A stretch of DNA of 64,000 nucleotides from Ascaris suum (taxonomy: Eukaryota > Nematoda > Chromadorea > Rhabditida > Ascarididae), in contig CM024173.1 in the NCBI GenBank assembly GCA_013433145.1, forward strand, positions 124,001 to 188,000, written 5' to 3'. Positions 12,213 through 25,433 of the stretch are shown piece by piece. The stretch's first letter is position 1. Every line of letters begins with the position of its first letter. Under the pieces are notes generated by a model, which was not told where the DNA came from, ran no database searches, and saw only the letters and a list, made by a program, of their open reading frames with translations. The position numbers and the translations under genes were made by a program.

Positions 12213-12380
12213 ATAACACGGCATTTGAACGGTCGTCCGAATCGCTGACGGTGGTCTCAATATTCACCTATCCGACGATGAAAACGTCGTTTGCTTATTC
12301 TGCAATCGCGAACAACGGATGCAGGCGGTAATAAATGCATCGCGGGGAACCAGCTGGAGAATCGTCAAAAACTTCCAAGT
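12213..12380 (+). pseudogene. Ig I-set exon (C-G strands) with two TGA stops and lost Trp
   Basis: The acceptor is atttcatttgag and the donor AGT|gtaagt; the length is 56 codons and the entry phase matches the previous exon. One frame reads ITRHLNGRPNR, TGA (12246-12248), RWSQYSPIRR, TGA (12279-12281), then KRRLLILQSRTTDAGGNKC and IAGNQLE. L-I-L-Q, T-D-A-G and K-C-I-A-x-N are the E-F-G strands of an I-set domain. The C-strand Trp has become Arg (CGG) and the F-strand Tyr is Asn. The unbroken frame with point-mutation stops indicates decay by substitution. Confidence 0.6.
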
Positions 12381-12916
12381 GTAAGTGTTAGGTATGTTAA
12401 TTTTGAAAACAATGCACTGAAATAAAACTGCGTTGGAAATTCCTGGTTTTTCCGGGAATAAATTGACATAGGTGAAGCTTTTAAATCATGAAATCTACTC
12501 CAGTTGATGTCTGTTTAGTTGACATAAAACCCATGTATATTTTCGATCGAACCTAATGAAAAACTCGGCTCTAGCTGTTTTTATTGGCTCTTTCTGCTTG
12601 CACACACCAAACTGTGCATATCTTTCAAACATGCTTTCTTTGTTGTGTGCCATTCGTACCGCACAACGCTTTCATTACTTCCTAATTTTGTTAAAATGCG
12701 CAACGTTGTAACCGCACCATCTTCGTCCTATTCACCTTAATAGACGAAAACAATTTTTTCCCCATTATTGGTAGCAGGGAGATGACGAGGAGAGGAGGGT
12801 AGGGAGCTGATGGGAACGTGGACTCAAATTCTTGTTTACTTTCAGGTGGAATTCATCCTTTCGTTGTTGTGCAGCTCTCTGTTCATTTCATCATCCTCAA
12901 TATTGCAACTTTACAG

Positions 12917-13056
12917 TTCCACCAAATCTGGACGAACCTTCCCATAAATTGAAGCTGTCGGACGTTGCACCAGATATCTCATGGTCGGCCAACGGACAAT
13001 TGCTAGAAGAGGGTCGCGCAAAACGCGGTATTATTCTGGCACCTGGTGGCAAATCG
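12917..13056 (+). pseudogene. Ig I-set exon, hemicentin-like, with a shortened A-C region
   Basis: Acceptor tgcaactttacag and donor AAATCG|gtgagt bound an open frame reading VPPNLDEPSHKLKLSDVAPD then ISWSANGQLLEEGRAKRGII and LAPGGKS. The start is the usual hemicentin inter-domain linker, and ISWSANGQ is a C-strand with core Trp. Between them about 15 residues that should hold the B-strand Cys are missing, so this domain could not form its disulphide. There is no stop codon. The deletion fits the relic state of neighbouring exons; a cryptic intron is an alternative. Confidence 0.6.
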
Positions 13057-16000
13057 GTGAGTATGCAAACATCTCTTTGATTCATCCAGTACAAATGTTT
13101 TTGTAGCCACATCATTAAGAATATCGATTCACCCGATTTGTTTACTACTAGAATCCTCTGTTAGCCATATGGAGCCAAAATAGTGGAAAGGTGAAAACGA
13201 AACAATATCTTCAAACTGAATAAATCTTTGCTGATATAAAAACTGAAATATACGATGGGGGATGTTGAATTATTGCTTATGTGACATTGTATTGTTGATA
13301 ACTCAATGATGAGCTGTTTTCACATGACTAATTGCAGTGGTTGTTTAGTGCGGGGAATGTGTTCCTTACGGGATTCACATCTGAAATTCAACTATTCTAT
13401 TGTTCTTCTCGCCGACGTTTTTGTCGACATTATTTTTGCCTAAAAATATTTCGCTGCCTTTCACATCGACCGTTTTATGTAAAAATGCATCTTTTTCACT
13501 TCGCTCTACCTCAATGCACAGTTTTGTAGGTATCCATTATTTTATACGGATTCCCCTTAACCTCTAGGAAAATTTACTTTAGATTTCGTTCAATCCTAGA
13601 TTCTCGACTTTTATCATATATCAAATTTTTGTTTTATTCTCCGAAATTCATGCGGAATCTTTTATGATCCAACATTTTGAATTAGATCTCTTATTTTATC
13701 TTATAACCGTTAATATTTACTCTGATATTATATTTGGTTTATAAGATTCTCTTGTTCAAATTGGCGTAATTTATCCCAACTCATAGGTTTTCAGTTGTTT
13801 ATCCAGGTCTCAGTCTTAAATAAAGTCTATAATTTCTTTCATTTCCGGATCATCGGAGTGTTCAATACTCATGATATTGATGTCATCCTAGAGCCTAGTG
13901 CATTTGCCTACTCGAACTGCCGAAAGCATTTCGATCTCGGAAGAATTTGAGAATCTGTTTTTGTGCTTTCGATCATCTGATTGACGCCGGCTTTTTGATC
14001 GTCTTGGTCGCATGTACCTTATTCCTTTTTTATTTGATTTTATGATTTGAATGATTTTATTTTTTACTTTTTTTAGCGAGGCAACTGTGATTTTAATTGC
14101 TTGCTTTTGAAACAGTTATCCACCACTTAGTGCAAACCGCAAAACTCGACCAATGTTATTTTTTATGCTTACTCAATTTGCGCAAATATTGGGCGGCCAG
14201 CGTCTTCTCGAGTTAGAGCGTAGTTGCAAAATAGGGAATATCGGTGTTAATATGCAACCTTTACGAGTATCGCTCAGCAATATTTACCCATTTATAGACC
14301 CTACAGCTTACATTGTTCGCAGCGTCTCGAAATCGCCATAAGTTTGGGAGGAACGATGAGGAGGAAAGGGTTAGCCCAGGGGGAAGAATGCGGCTTATAA
14401 ATAGATTGACGTGGTTCACTGAGCGATGCATTGTGGCGGCTTCCGGACAGATGGCGATGGAAAAGCACGAGATTAGGTTGATCAGGAAAGGCTCGGCGAT
14501 GAGGGCAAGTTTTCTAACCGATGAAAGAAAATGGCTCTTCAGAAACAAGGGGTGGATGAGCGTATTTTTGACGGCTTCTTTCGAAATTCAGTCGATCAGA
14601 GAACGGCACCTAACATTTCACGTACAGTATAGTTGACAGCTATTCGATAACATGTTGAAGCATTTTCAATAGAATTGAGCCATTCCACCGGCCGGCTTCC
14701 GCTCAGTGATGCGTGATGGTGCGTCAAAAGTGCATTCCACCTGAATGCAGCAAAAAATTACATCCGTGATTACGCTGGTTGATTTACGCGAAGAGTTCGT
14801 GCTGGGTGAGAGGAGGGTGGGAGGAGGGCTTGACAAATAAAGAACTGAATCTAGTGTGCGACTTCATTCATTCTCTTTCGTTTGTTTAGGTGGTTTTGGC
14901 TGTATTTTTCGAAGAACAAAAAGCTGGCAAGTGGATCGGCACAACATGCGCTTATTGATTTCGACTAATTTTTTTTTTCCATTTCTTCTCACTAAACCAA
15001 TCAGTTGCATATGTCGCCAGGAAACATGCGCAATGCTGGTTTAATATTTTACTAGCTGACGCGGTCGTACCTATGAATCCTCTATAGCAAATTTCTTTTT
15101 GTGCGTTTTTCGGAAGCTCCCATTTGCAATAGAGATTCTTTGGATATTGTCATGCGCATTTATGTGTCCATCCGCTTATGGTGAAATCGCCGAAATTAGA
15201 GCAACAAGTTCCAGTGCTTACAATGCTCTTTAATGAATGACTTTCTTTAGCAACATTGAAATTCGTCAAATTGTATCGAGAGGAGAGAGTTATGGTCACT
15301 TAAATGTGGCAAAAAATTTGCATAAATTTCGCAACTAATTGAATTTCCGTTTTGTTTCGGTTAACTTGCATAAAAGCAATCTTCACACTTTATTCCGAAC
15401 ATTTTTTTTGCATTTCTTAGGATAGTTGTTCGGTGGGTACAATTCTAACAATAGATATAATTTCAGCTGAATTGGTATACTTCAATTCTCCCATGACTCA
15501 ACATCTTCTTGCCAAATGCTGCTTAGTTTTGCAGAATACCTGCAAATTTTTAAGGCAATTTTAGCTTCTTTAGCTTCTTTCGAAGTTGATCAATACATCT
15601 AAAAATTATTACAAGAGGTGCTCAAATGGCGCGCATTGTATTTTCCAAAATTCTCAATTTTGTCGTCAGTGATTTCTGAGTTGAAACTATTTGACAGATG
15701 TATTCAAACGTATAGCAACATGCATCATTTTGCCATTTACGCATTATAAGTTTATTTTAGAACGATTCGAAATGCACTAGCAGATGAAGAGTGATTTTCT
15801 AAAAATGTTTTGATGGGATTACCACCGTTAAAACTGACAAATACCGTAAGCAATAGTAACATTTAAACAGAAATTCATGTCATATTGTTACTGCCATTAC
15901 TGCCACATATTGTCCCTTCTCTCGTTCGTCTCTGTCTCCCTTCCCGACCTTATTTTGAGCGTATAGATTTGTTTACTTACTCTTTTTTATTCTCATTACG

Positions 16001-18595
16001 GTGCTGTTTCGCTGTTTACATGTTTCTCTTTCAAATCTCATTGATAAATATCTCATTAAAATATCCCCGTCCATGTACCTCCTCGCCTTCGAAGGTCTTC
16101 TTCGTTCCTTTATAAAACTCAAAAGAGTGATTAATTTAGCAGTCGGAAGTTTCATACGTTGTTGCTATGGCTGTCAGAATTTTGAGCGCAAGAGTGATTT
16201 GCGTTAGTTAGACCAGTTCGTCAGTAAAATCTCCTCATTATGTTCGGAAAATTTTTGTGATCGGGGGGATTTTATTCCGGATATTATATATCAAGGCGAG
16301 GTGAAATTTGCATAATTTGAAGAATATTGAGTCAAAGTGAATGGTATCTGCTTGTTTAAAGTGACGTTTTTACTTGTGAATCACTTTTTTGCGCATATGA
16401 CGAACCTTGCTGTTGTTACTTCTTTGTTTGTTCTGTTGCTCTTATTGTTTTCGTGAATATTGTTTGATGTGAGCACAATACTGTAAACACATTGTTTGCT
16501 GTGCTCATTTTATACTCACATGTTTTCTTCTTCTTGGTGCTAAATATCAGATCATCACTTTTCGCATCTTTTGGGGGATGGGGAGGGAGGGGGGGGGGGG
16601 GGTGGAGTACATTTCCTTTCCTCGTCCCAAAGGTCATCTAAAATCACTTTCTGTAGATAAATTTATAGGAGTCGAGGCTCGTCAGGAAGAGGAATTGTGC
16701 AATCACTCACACACAAGGGGCATTCTATAGCGGGTGAGTGGACTGTTTATTTTGTGCAGCAAATAATGGTGTCTTATATGCATTCTAGGACATTTCTCGT
16801 GCCATGGACAACTTGTTTGTTCGTCACTGAATGATCATTGATCTCACTTTGCACCTTCAATAAATGCACTAGACGATGTTCCCAAAACCTTCACCTACAG
16901 AAGTTTCGGCGTTGTCCAGCTAATGAGGCCTTTTCCTGAAAGCATTGAGAATGAATGCTGTGAGGTTCCAGGATGCAGAAGTAACGGGCGAGCACTGTTT
17001 CTGCCTCAGCAGGATTTGCAAAAATGGTGTTGCTTTTTGCAGATCAAAAGTTGCTAAGAAATGTTTAGATTGGAAATTTAAAGGGCGTAAGTGAGATTAA
17101 AAGAATTCTAGTGGAGGGCAGCACCTTTTCCCCTTCGCCCTTCCCCCTACCTTTTCTGAGATTATTAATCTCGCCGACCTCAGGCACAAAGAACATGGAG
17201 GTTATTCGGTCCCCCAAAGAACAGATATATATATCATCAAAATATCAGCGAGAAGGAGAATATTATTCCTCCTGCTGCAATTTTATTTCATTCCGCTATA
17301 TCAAGCTACAATATTAAATCCATCTAGCCCCGTTTTGCCGCTTCCATTGACGCCCACTGCTTTTTAATTCTTCTTTTCATCTCTCTAGTCTAAGTAGAAT
17401 TCCATGGTTAAGAAAATGGAATCTCCAATATTCAGTGACATGGATCTTGAGTTGTAGTTCTATTGTGCTCATGTTTACACAAGAATTTATTTATTTCGAA
17501 AACTTTCATGCTTCCTTTTGATGCAGATGCGGAAATGGCGTCGGTGTCGAAATTTACAACTAGTAGAACTGCGAAATGGTACCAGACTGACTCATAGCAA
17601 ATTTGACGCAGATGTCTTTTCATTGTTTTTCTGTTTTAGGAAGTATCGTTTCTCCAATACAACGTTATCTTAGAGGATGGCAGTTGTGAACGAGTAATGG
17701 AGTGGGATTCTGAGGAAAAGAAGCGGTTCGTCGTCGTATAGCGGCAGGGTTTTCATTGTGCGCCAGCTGCCAGCCGGCTCAAAATAAGCGCATGTCGCTA
17801 GCCGTAAACAGGTATCATCTATATTTGTCAACATTTTATTTACCGTTCTATAGCATTCCACGCTCATTGAATGTTCTCAGCGCGTTGATGTTTCCGCTAC
17901 TGCGCATCCGGTGCGCTATTTCGTTTTTTTTTGCAACATTTCTTTCAGTCGTGCCACTTTTTAAAGCGCTGTTAATGGGTGACTTTACATTCATTCCAAA
18001 TTGGGTATTTTTTTATTTGAGGGCGAATATTTACTGAGTAAAGCATAGTTTTTTGTATGCGACGAGAAATGTTGTCAAGTAATATGCGAGCTTATTACCA
18101 GCTAGCTGAAAGCGGTAATGTTGATCTGTCCGACTGCGCGCAATTGTTGAGCGAAAAATATTTTTCTCTTAGCTGAATATATCGCAAATTTCTCATGAGA
18201 TTGTTTCATTTCCGCTATTGCTATCTTCTTATAGAATTTTTAACCTTAGCGACGTCCCCGTTGATATCGGGATTATCACATTGAAAATGACATTCTGATT
18301 TCTGCTGCCTTTGTTTAAATGTGGTTTTATTTTCGTACTACATTTTCGAGATGACGATATCTAGTTTCATTGCATGATATCCGAATCTTATCTTTATGAA
18401 GTGAAACTTCGAAATTTTATAAATTCATGAATGAAATCCCAAGTCCAAGCACAAGAACTGCCTTAATCGATTATTTTTTAATAGTATTTTACCAACTGCT
18501 TGCATTCCTAAAATCGCTGAGGAATCCATCTCCTATTGCTGTTGATATCACATAGAATATATGACGCTTTATGGACCGTGCACATTGTTTCATGT
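13057..18595. other. Long spacer without supported genes
   Basis: Ordinary AT-rich sequence. I looked for Ig strands, transposase or reverse transcriptase motifs and tRNA boxes and saw none. Open frames at 14,313-14,636, 14,856-15,044 and 15,885-16,207 lack motifs or a convincing splice context. A poly-G tract lies at 16,573-16,605. Confidence 0.4.
16573..16605 (+). repeat. G-rich tract
   Basis: GGGGGATGGGGAGGGAGG followed by a long pure G run. Multiple G-triplets give potential to form a G-quadruplex on the + strand. Confidence 0.9.
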
Positions 18596-18602
18596 CCATC
18601 AC

Positions 18603-18716
18603 AGGGATAACTTTTCTTTGGACCCTCCATATTGCACTACAGTGATCGCATTGTGGGCTGAAAATGCTTTTGGCTCATGTGTAGGAAAAGATCGTATTAT
18701 TCTAACATAGTCAAGG
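18603..18716 (+). pseudogene. Possible Ig F-G strand fragment
   Basis: After an AG (ccatcacag) one frame reads DNFSLDPPYCTTVIALWAEN then AFGSCVGKDRIILT and TAG. A-E-N-A-F-G resembles the F-G turn of an I-set domain, and D-N-F-S-L resembles an E-strand. The Y-x-C motif is not intact. Position and strand agree with the Ig relic upstream, but the support is weaker. Confidence 0.3.
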
Positions 18717-21700
18717 GGTTTAATATTCAATATCTTCTTCAATATTGCTAGAAACAATAAACCTCTAACAAATTGATAATATTACATATTTTTGAAGGGG
18801 AATAAAGTTATAAAGGATATAGCAAACGGCAAATTTTAAGGCGGCAGAAGGCATTTGATGTAAAAGTCAGTTGGAATAGGCATATGGTTCCAAAAAGGAG
18901 GTGTGAAATTTTTCACGGAAGAGGTGTGAGGCAATGATAAAAGACTTCCCGATTGAGTGAATCCCAATTTCACCACCATCCAAATGGGCGTTTCGAATGT
19001 TTGACATAAGCTCGCAGTTCACGCGAACCTGATTGTTCTCTGCTCACGATGCCCTTACATGAAAATTTTCATCATACTTTATAGTTTCGGAACGATTTAT
19101 TTCACTTACGACGCAGACCCTTACAAATAGTGCATATGCGACCATTTTGCATATCTATCACAAAATATATTTCACGTTCTCTGCCTCGGGGCACATATGA
19201 AGGTAAAGGAAAAAGCTGGCCACAGTCTTGAACGTTCCCTTCGGACGCGCCATTATTTGTCATGCAAATCCCAAGACTTTTGTTTTTCAACTTAATTTTG
19301 CACATTAGAAAGCTCATTAAATCAGCACCTTTCTGCATGAAAACCGTCTCCGTCCGTGCGAGAAATTTTCCAGCATCTTAACGTCTTTTAATTTTCTTTG
19401 AATAGATTTGAGGTGAGAGGAAGGAGGTTGTTAAGTGGTGGAAGTATTTTTAAACGTTGTGAACCTCAGGTTGATGACTGTTCGTTAGTCATTCAAATTG
19501 CTCGGATTGTTTATTCAAAGAACCATACGTCACCATGTTTTCACGTTCATACCACTCCAGCCCCCTCCTCTTATCCCATAGTAAACTCCTGTTGAACATT
19601 GGTTCACTTTGGGAAGTTGCCAATTTTGTATACTTTCTCTCTTTTTTATGTCTTAAGGCTATTTTTTCATTGCAACTTGTACCCCCTCTTTTGATTATTC
19701 AGGTCCTCCACCTATATAGCACTACATTTTTCAGAATTTGCATGTCTTCCAATAATTTCAGATTCCATAAATCCCTCTAATCTCCTCTATTGCTACATAG
19801 GTTCGTTTACTTCTTCCCGTGGGAAGTTGTTATAATTCCCTTGTGGGCAAAGATGAATAAGTTTTCATTTAAAAAATTCAAATATATGCAAAAAATCACG
19901 TCACAAGATTTCATCACAGAACTCACGATCAATAGCGCAACTCATGAAATTTAGTATAAAGCAGATAAGGTTGGCTAGGTTTTACTTCTATCCGGCAATA
20001 ATTGTTACTCAGAGTTGTTCCGTTGAGTAGTTGTTTACGTTCTTGGAATGCCGGCATCTTCGGCGCCCAAATTGTTCCAATATCTATCAGCAGTTTCCAT
20101 TATGCCGGAATGTAAACTTCCACAAAAATATGAATATTTTAAGGAAGCGATTAGTTGTGAAGCTCTATTGCAATTTTGAATTGACATTGAATGAAGAGCT
20201 ATATATAATTCAAGGTGGATTATGAGGCAAAGAAAGGGGAGGGGGAGAGAGGGAGCACTTATCACCAGTTTCAGCTATGCAATAAATATCTGCGCTATTT
20301 CATTTCTAAACTGAGAAACAGCTTTAAGATCATATCGAAGAGATCAATCTTGCATAACAGGGCCGACGTTATGTCTGTGGTTGTCTGCGTGTTGGCTACT
20401 TTTGCCTCGGAATTGCTCAAAACACAATAGTAGAATTTAAATGTCATCTTAACCGTAATAACTCATTTCTTCATGTTATATTGATTCATGAGCCTCGAAA
20501 AGTGCTTTAGACATATTTGTAATGCACAATTTGCAAGCATTTTAAAGGCGAACGGCTCATCTCTTTCAATAGCTGAATAGGTGTCGAGATTGGGGCAACA
20601 CTACTATCTGGCAACTGACTCTGATGAATTAAAAAATACAGTTGAGTATTTAATATCAATTCGATTAAAAACTGATCATTTTTTCTGTCCCCAGCTAGTT
20701 CTGTGAAAACAGCGTAACGAAATATGAATTTAAGGCATTTGTTGCCACTGAAACTTGAGTGTTGGGTTTGCCTTCTGCAAAGGAGGTTGTGGGGGGGGGG
20801 GGGGGGGGAGGAGAGAGAGAGAAGAGAGAAGGACAACTTTATATGCATCGCTGTTCCTAGTGGAAATAGTTTTGGTTTATTTGTCGACTGCAATTTTATG
20901 TGCTTTTAGAGCGAACTTTTCAATACGCTATCAAGTATGGCATTCGACTGTAACATTGGCTCACAGCCGAATTTGCGTGAGTGCAACTTGTTTTTTTAAA
21001 TTATAGTATCTTTAAAAATATTACGTGAGGTAAGCTGAAAATTTAAATATAAATGGGAAAATAGTGCTTTCATGCAAAGGTAGTACACAGAGCGTGATAA
21101 CGAAGGGATGGTGGGCATTTTTATGTTTCTAATTGAAGAGTTTTCGAATTATTTGTTCAATTTTTATTACTGCTCGCTTGTATTTCATTTCATTATATTC
21201 AAACTTTTCCGTTTTTTTGAACGGTTGCTTTTTTCTTGAGTTATTTGTTCAGTTCATTTGAAAAGGTGGACGAATTTTTCGTATTACACCGGATGGAATC
21301 TTCTCTTCCAGTAAGTCCCCTGTCTGGAATAGACTTCCCCATTGATGAGAATTTGGAAAAAAAATTAGCTCTTCTGCTTTTACTCTCCCAAAGCAACCCC
21401 ATTTCTCTAAAATCTTTAGATTTATAATTGTTCTGGGTTTTTATTAGAAGGAATATGGTTTTTTGATGAGATAAACAAAAGCCATCCTCGTCACTAACAC
21501 CCATGATTAGAAGAAAGAGTAAAGACATATATACGAGGCTAAGTAATCCTGAAAACAGAGGACCACGAGAAATACGCATTCGAAGCTGCTTGAAAACAAA
21601 CTTTTCTCCTCGTATGTGCGAACCATAAGGCGATTAAATGAACATAATAATTATATAGGAAATATAGTCCAATAATTATTTAGTTAGAAAAGAAGGGTTA

Positions 21701-24406
21701 CTTTGAATTATTAGAAAGAATATGAAGTGGAAGATTTTGCAGTTTCAATTTTCCAGCTGTCTATCTCATTCTAGAAACTCTTCATGGGTGTGGTACAAAC
21801 CATCGAACTGGCGGAAAGGGAAGGGGTGTTCGTAGGGATTCTGCGGAAAAACTTTCGACTATCATTAAACAACAGTTCCACCTCATTCGCTTCTAACTAA
21901 TGGGAATTTATCAACTAACGAGTATTACTATATTCCGCGGTTGATATTAAAAACAAATTGTTTGTGCTGATTAATCAGTGCAACGTAGATATAGGTGCCT
22001 TTTTGCTCATGTGAAGTTTAAATTTTTCCATGATAGCAATAGCATAGAAAGAGTTTGAAAGCAGTCGGATAGTCGGATAAAAATTAGCATGCAAAAAGCA
22101 GTCCGAATATGCAAATTTATCTTCAAAATGTTTGTGACAAATACTACTGATAATTGCGGATTATCGCTGATTCTTTTATGAGTCATTCGAGGCATGTGAA
22201 TTGTTGAGATCTTCTTGTTTATTCGTAGCATCGATTTTGACTAAAGTTTGTTTCGATCAACGAGATTTGATTCTGTGCATTAACGAGTGAATTATTATCA
22301 CTCATTTTAGTTACTTCTCCTATTTTGCTTATATCTGTTGAGTTGTAATTCGTTTACAATGTGTTCAACGATATAAATAAACGAAGTATTGTAAAATTCG
22401 ATGAAGGATCACATATTTTTAAGGTACTTTTAAAATTTATGAAAAGCTGACCCCCCAGGAAACATATGGAATTACTCAATAACTTATCCTTTAAGTGCCG
22501 GTAGATTTGCGTTCGCAAATATTCCTTCCTTTGTTTGATCTTATTGAATTTCCCTAGAAAAGTAGATTATCTTGAGCCGCTCTAAGATAGAGCAAGCCGT
22601 CTCTGATTGCAAGCGTCTGCATTGTCGCTATTACCATCATTGCACATTCAATGCTAGACACACTGTGCAGTACTTCCTTAGTGCGTTTCACTGAGTCCTT
22701 CTGTTTATCTCCTCTCATTTGTTCCCTTTCCGCTTCGATAATGCTCTAGATTATAATTTGTTGATGTCTCATGCCGTATCCGTTTTATACTGTAGCAGTA
22801 GTTTCATTAGACAAAATCTCCTGATTGGGCAGTGAGGACGCACAACTTATCAATGATAACCTTTAATATGATGGACGATTATTCAAAAATAATTGATGAA
22901 ACATTGAAGTTGGGTGATGACGTTGTGACTTCGGTTTTCACAAGAATTATCTAATAGGTGACACAGGCACTGACATGCAACAGCTTAACTATATAGATTT
23001 GGAGGGGAGATCTGCTCAACTTTAGATAAAATGAGTATGTTGTCAAAAATTAAAATGATAGGTGAACCTCTAAATTGTCGTACGGCGTTTCCAGGTAGTT
23101 AGGTGAAAATATTTAGAAAATTGTCCAGAAACGTTTTTAAAAGCTTCATATTTTTTTGGCTATCTGGCTGACAAATTGTATTGCCGCAAATCTGAAGCAT
23201 CACGCTGCCAAGCAGAAAGATGCTTGAAATGAAGGATGTCTGTATATGAGGAACAGCTTTCTGTATCGTTGGCTACTTAACAGCGCCTTCTTCTCTCTGT
23301 TCAGTGCTATCGCAACGATTCGTTGAGTTAATCTGTCATCTTCTAGATTAGCAGTATGTTCGTTTATGTGTTGAATAAGCGATCATTTGCCGTCACACAT
23401 TGCGATGCGAGTTGCTAACAGCCGTAGATTGCGCGATGGCTTGCGGCAGGGGTTGTGCTAAAATGCATCTCAAATAGAACGCTAGTGAAGACAAAATTTG
23501 TTAAAATTTTCAATAACAGAAGAAATATCGCTTTAAAAATATCCGAAAAGTGGAATTCTCACAGAAATGTTGTTTTTTTAAATGATCTGATGTAGGATTC
23601 CGTTTCCTCTCATGAATGATTTATGGTAATTTCTAGGCGATTTTTTGAGAGCTTGACAGATAAAGTTTTGATGCAATTTTTGCAGAATGAATACTGCATA
23701 TAGATGATTGAAATTTCCGAAGGGGAAGTTGGTAATTTCTATGCCCTTGCCAATTTTTCCAATAGCAATATTTGTCTAGAAACCGAACTTATTGTGGTGA
23801 ACCGTTGTTTTCTAGCTTAGTTTTGAAGTGAAAAATTCGCACATTCTCAAGGCGATCTAGAGATGAGGCCGTCTTTGAAATGAATCGTATAGATTGAAAG
23901 TACGCACAACCACACTAAAGTCAACACTATTGTTGGCCCTCATGTATTCGAGATTACTTCCTCTTGGCTCTCATGCCTCCTCACTTCCGTGGCCTGTTGC
24001 GAGTTTAACAGATGAAAAGGATTGTTTCGTGTACGATAGTGAGCTAAATGCTTAGCCTCCTGTTGAACTTATCTTGTCTAAATATGATGTTTGAATGCTT
24101 TAAGCGCTTTTTTGTTAGTTAGTAGTGACAATCAACGCAATAATTTACTGCTGTTGTTTCACAAAATTTTGCTGCCTTGCAGGTAAACAATTACAAATTT
24201 ATCGGTGATGAACTGCCTCGGGAATATGCATGGTGAATTATACAGGGAACAGGATAAAAATGAATAAAACGTCGTTTGCGAAGTGTTTCCAGTAACGTAA
24301 GAAATGTGCTGCTGATCCTCGTACTTAACGGTCTGCTGACGTTTCTAAACAATCGGAAGTATTCTTGATAAAGTGACTGAAGAAAAAATAATGGAAATTA
24401 TTTCAG
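18717..24406. other. Long spacer without supported genes
   Basis: AT-rich, no recognisable domain on either strand. The open frames in this stretch (for example 20,507-20,893 minus and 21,241-21,579 minus) show no motif or splice support. A poly-G run followed by GA repeat is at 20,791-20,822. Confidence 0.4.
20791..20822 (+). repeat. Poly-G run of 18 followed by GA repeat
   Basis: Uninterrupted G from 20,791 to 20,808, then AGGAGAGAGAGAGAAG. Homopolymer length may be unreliable in the assembly. Confidence 0.9.
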
Positions 24407-24537
24407 AACATACTTTCGGCTCGTTGCTCTAGAGCGGTGTCGAACGCGATGTCAAACGTGAATGATATGGAAATAGGGTGTCCGTTCTCAAACAGTAACA
24501 GCTGCAAATGTTCTGGCTTTAAGCCATACCCATGGAG
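24407..24537 (+). pseudogene. Exon-like segment resembling the GCN5/PCAF N-terminal Cys motif
   Basis: Between a strong acceptor (gaaattatttcag) and a donor (CATGGAG|gttaac) the frame is open and reads AVSNAMSNVNDMEIG followed by CPFSNSNSCKCSGFKPYPWR. The C-K-C-x-G-F/W-K pattern with a following Pro/Trp resembles the start of the PCAF N-terminal domain of GCN5-type histone acetyltransferases, which act in the nuclear SAGA complex. This is a resemblance over about 12 residues only. No bromodomain or acetyltransferase exon was found nearby, so it is either one exon of a gene with very long introns or an isolated fragment. Confidence 0.3.
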
Positions 24538-25255
24538 GTTAACAATTTTCCTTCATAATTTCATCGAGTGCTTTTGTCGTATCATGTGATTTTGCATCAG
24601 GTGTTAATTAAAGGTACTTCGAAAATTCTCACCAAAAATACACCCTCTTTTCGCCGTTGACCGTAGAATTGTTAAAGTAGCGAGCATAGCTTAGCTCCGC
24701 CCTAGTTTTGCACTTATCTGGCGAAATGCCCTCAAGAAAACGCGTATTTAGCTTTTTACGTCTATGCGTTTTCAAAATTTGGCGTCATTGCTGTCTTGTG
24801 TATCCGGCTGGCTGTTTCATTTCTTAGCTTCTAACGTTTGCTCCGTCGCTTGGGTCTTCTCTTTTGGAGTCTGATGATTTGTTGCAGCGTTAAGCCCATC
24901 TAACTATTTGCTGCTCTTTTTTCTTGCTCACTGTGCTCATAAAAGCCAGTGTTTTCTCGCGCTTTGTTGTTACTTTTGAGCGATCTCTGTATTGCGGTCA
25001 TCATCCGCCATCTCATTTAACTATATTCATCGTTACGATAGCTAGCTCTGTTGATTGATTTGCCTAGACTTCTGTTGAATGATATGCAACTGTAGAAATG
25101 AACAGATTAATCGATAACGGTAAAAGGTATTAAAGCATTTTTTACCATAAATTTCTGTGCTTTATTTCGGTCCGATGAAGTTTTTCACTTCCGATTGCTC
25201 CTATATTTGACAGCGTTCACAAAAGCCAATGCCCTTAACAGCTGAATGTTTTTGA

Positions 25256-25423
25256 AATCATTGCGAATATTTGGTGGCGTTAGGAAAAGTGATCTCTGAT
25301 GTTGTAAGACGTTGCCCAATTGTTTTACCGGATGCAAAAGACGTTGAGTTGCTTTTGTGCTTATGCCGACTAAGTCATGGGAAAAGGAAGGACTTTTTGA
25401 ACTCAGGTTTTTTATCTTCCTTC
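25256..25423 (+). CDS. Exon-like open segment, Leu/Cys-rich helical protein fragment
   Basis: The frame reads CEYLVALGKVISDVVRRCPI then VLPDAKDVELLLCLCRLSHG. It has the alternating hydrophobic spacing of an alpha-helical repeat (HEAT/ARM-like) protein. I cannot name the family. The segment is open to TAA at 25,424, but the exact exon ends are uncertain: no strong acceptor precedes it and the internal donor is weak. It lies close to a second open segment on the same strand that starts after a proper acceptor at 25,434, and a small nematode-sized intron could separate them. Confidence 0.35.
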
Positions 25424-25433
25424 TAATACATAG

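Noticed and set aside
12213..12300. Frameshift in the Ig exon at 12.2 kb
   Set aside because: Another frame (RIADGGLNIHLSDDENVV) first looked like the correct start, but the whole exon reads in one frame with two stops and in phase with its neighbour, so no frameshift is needed.
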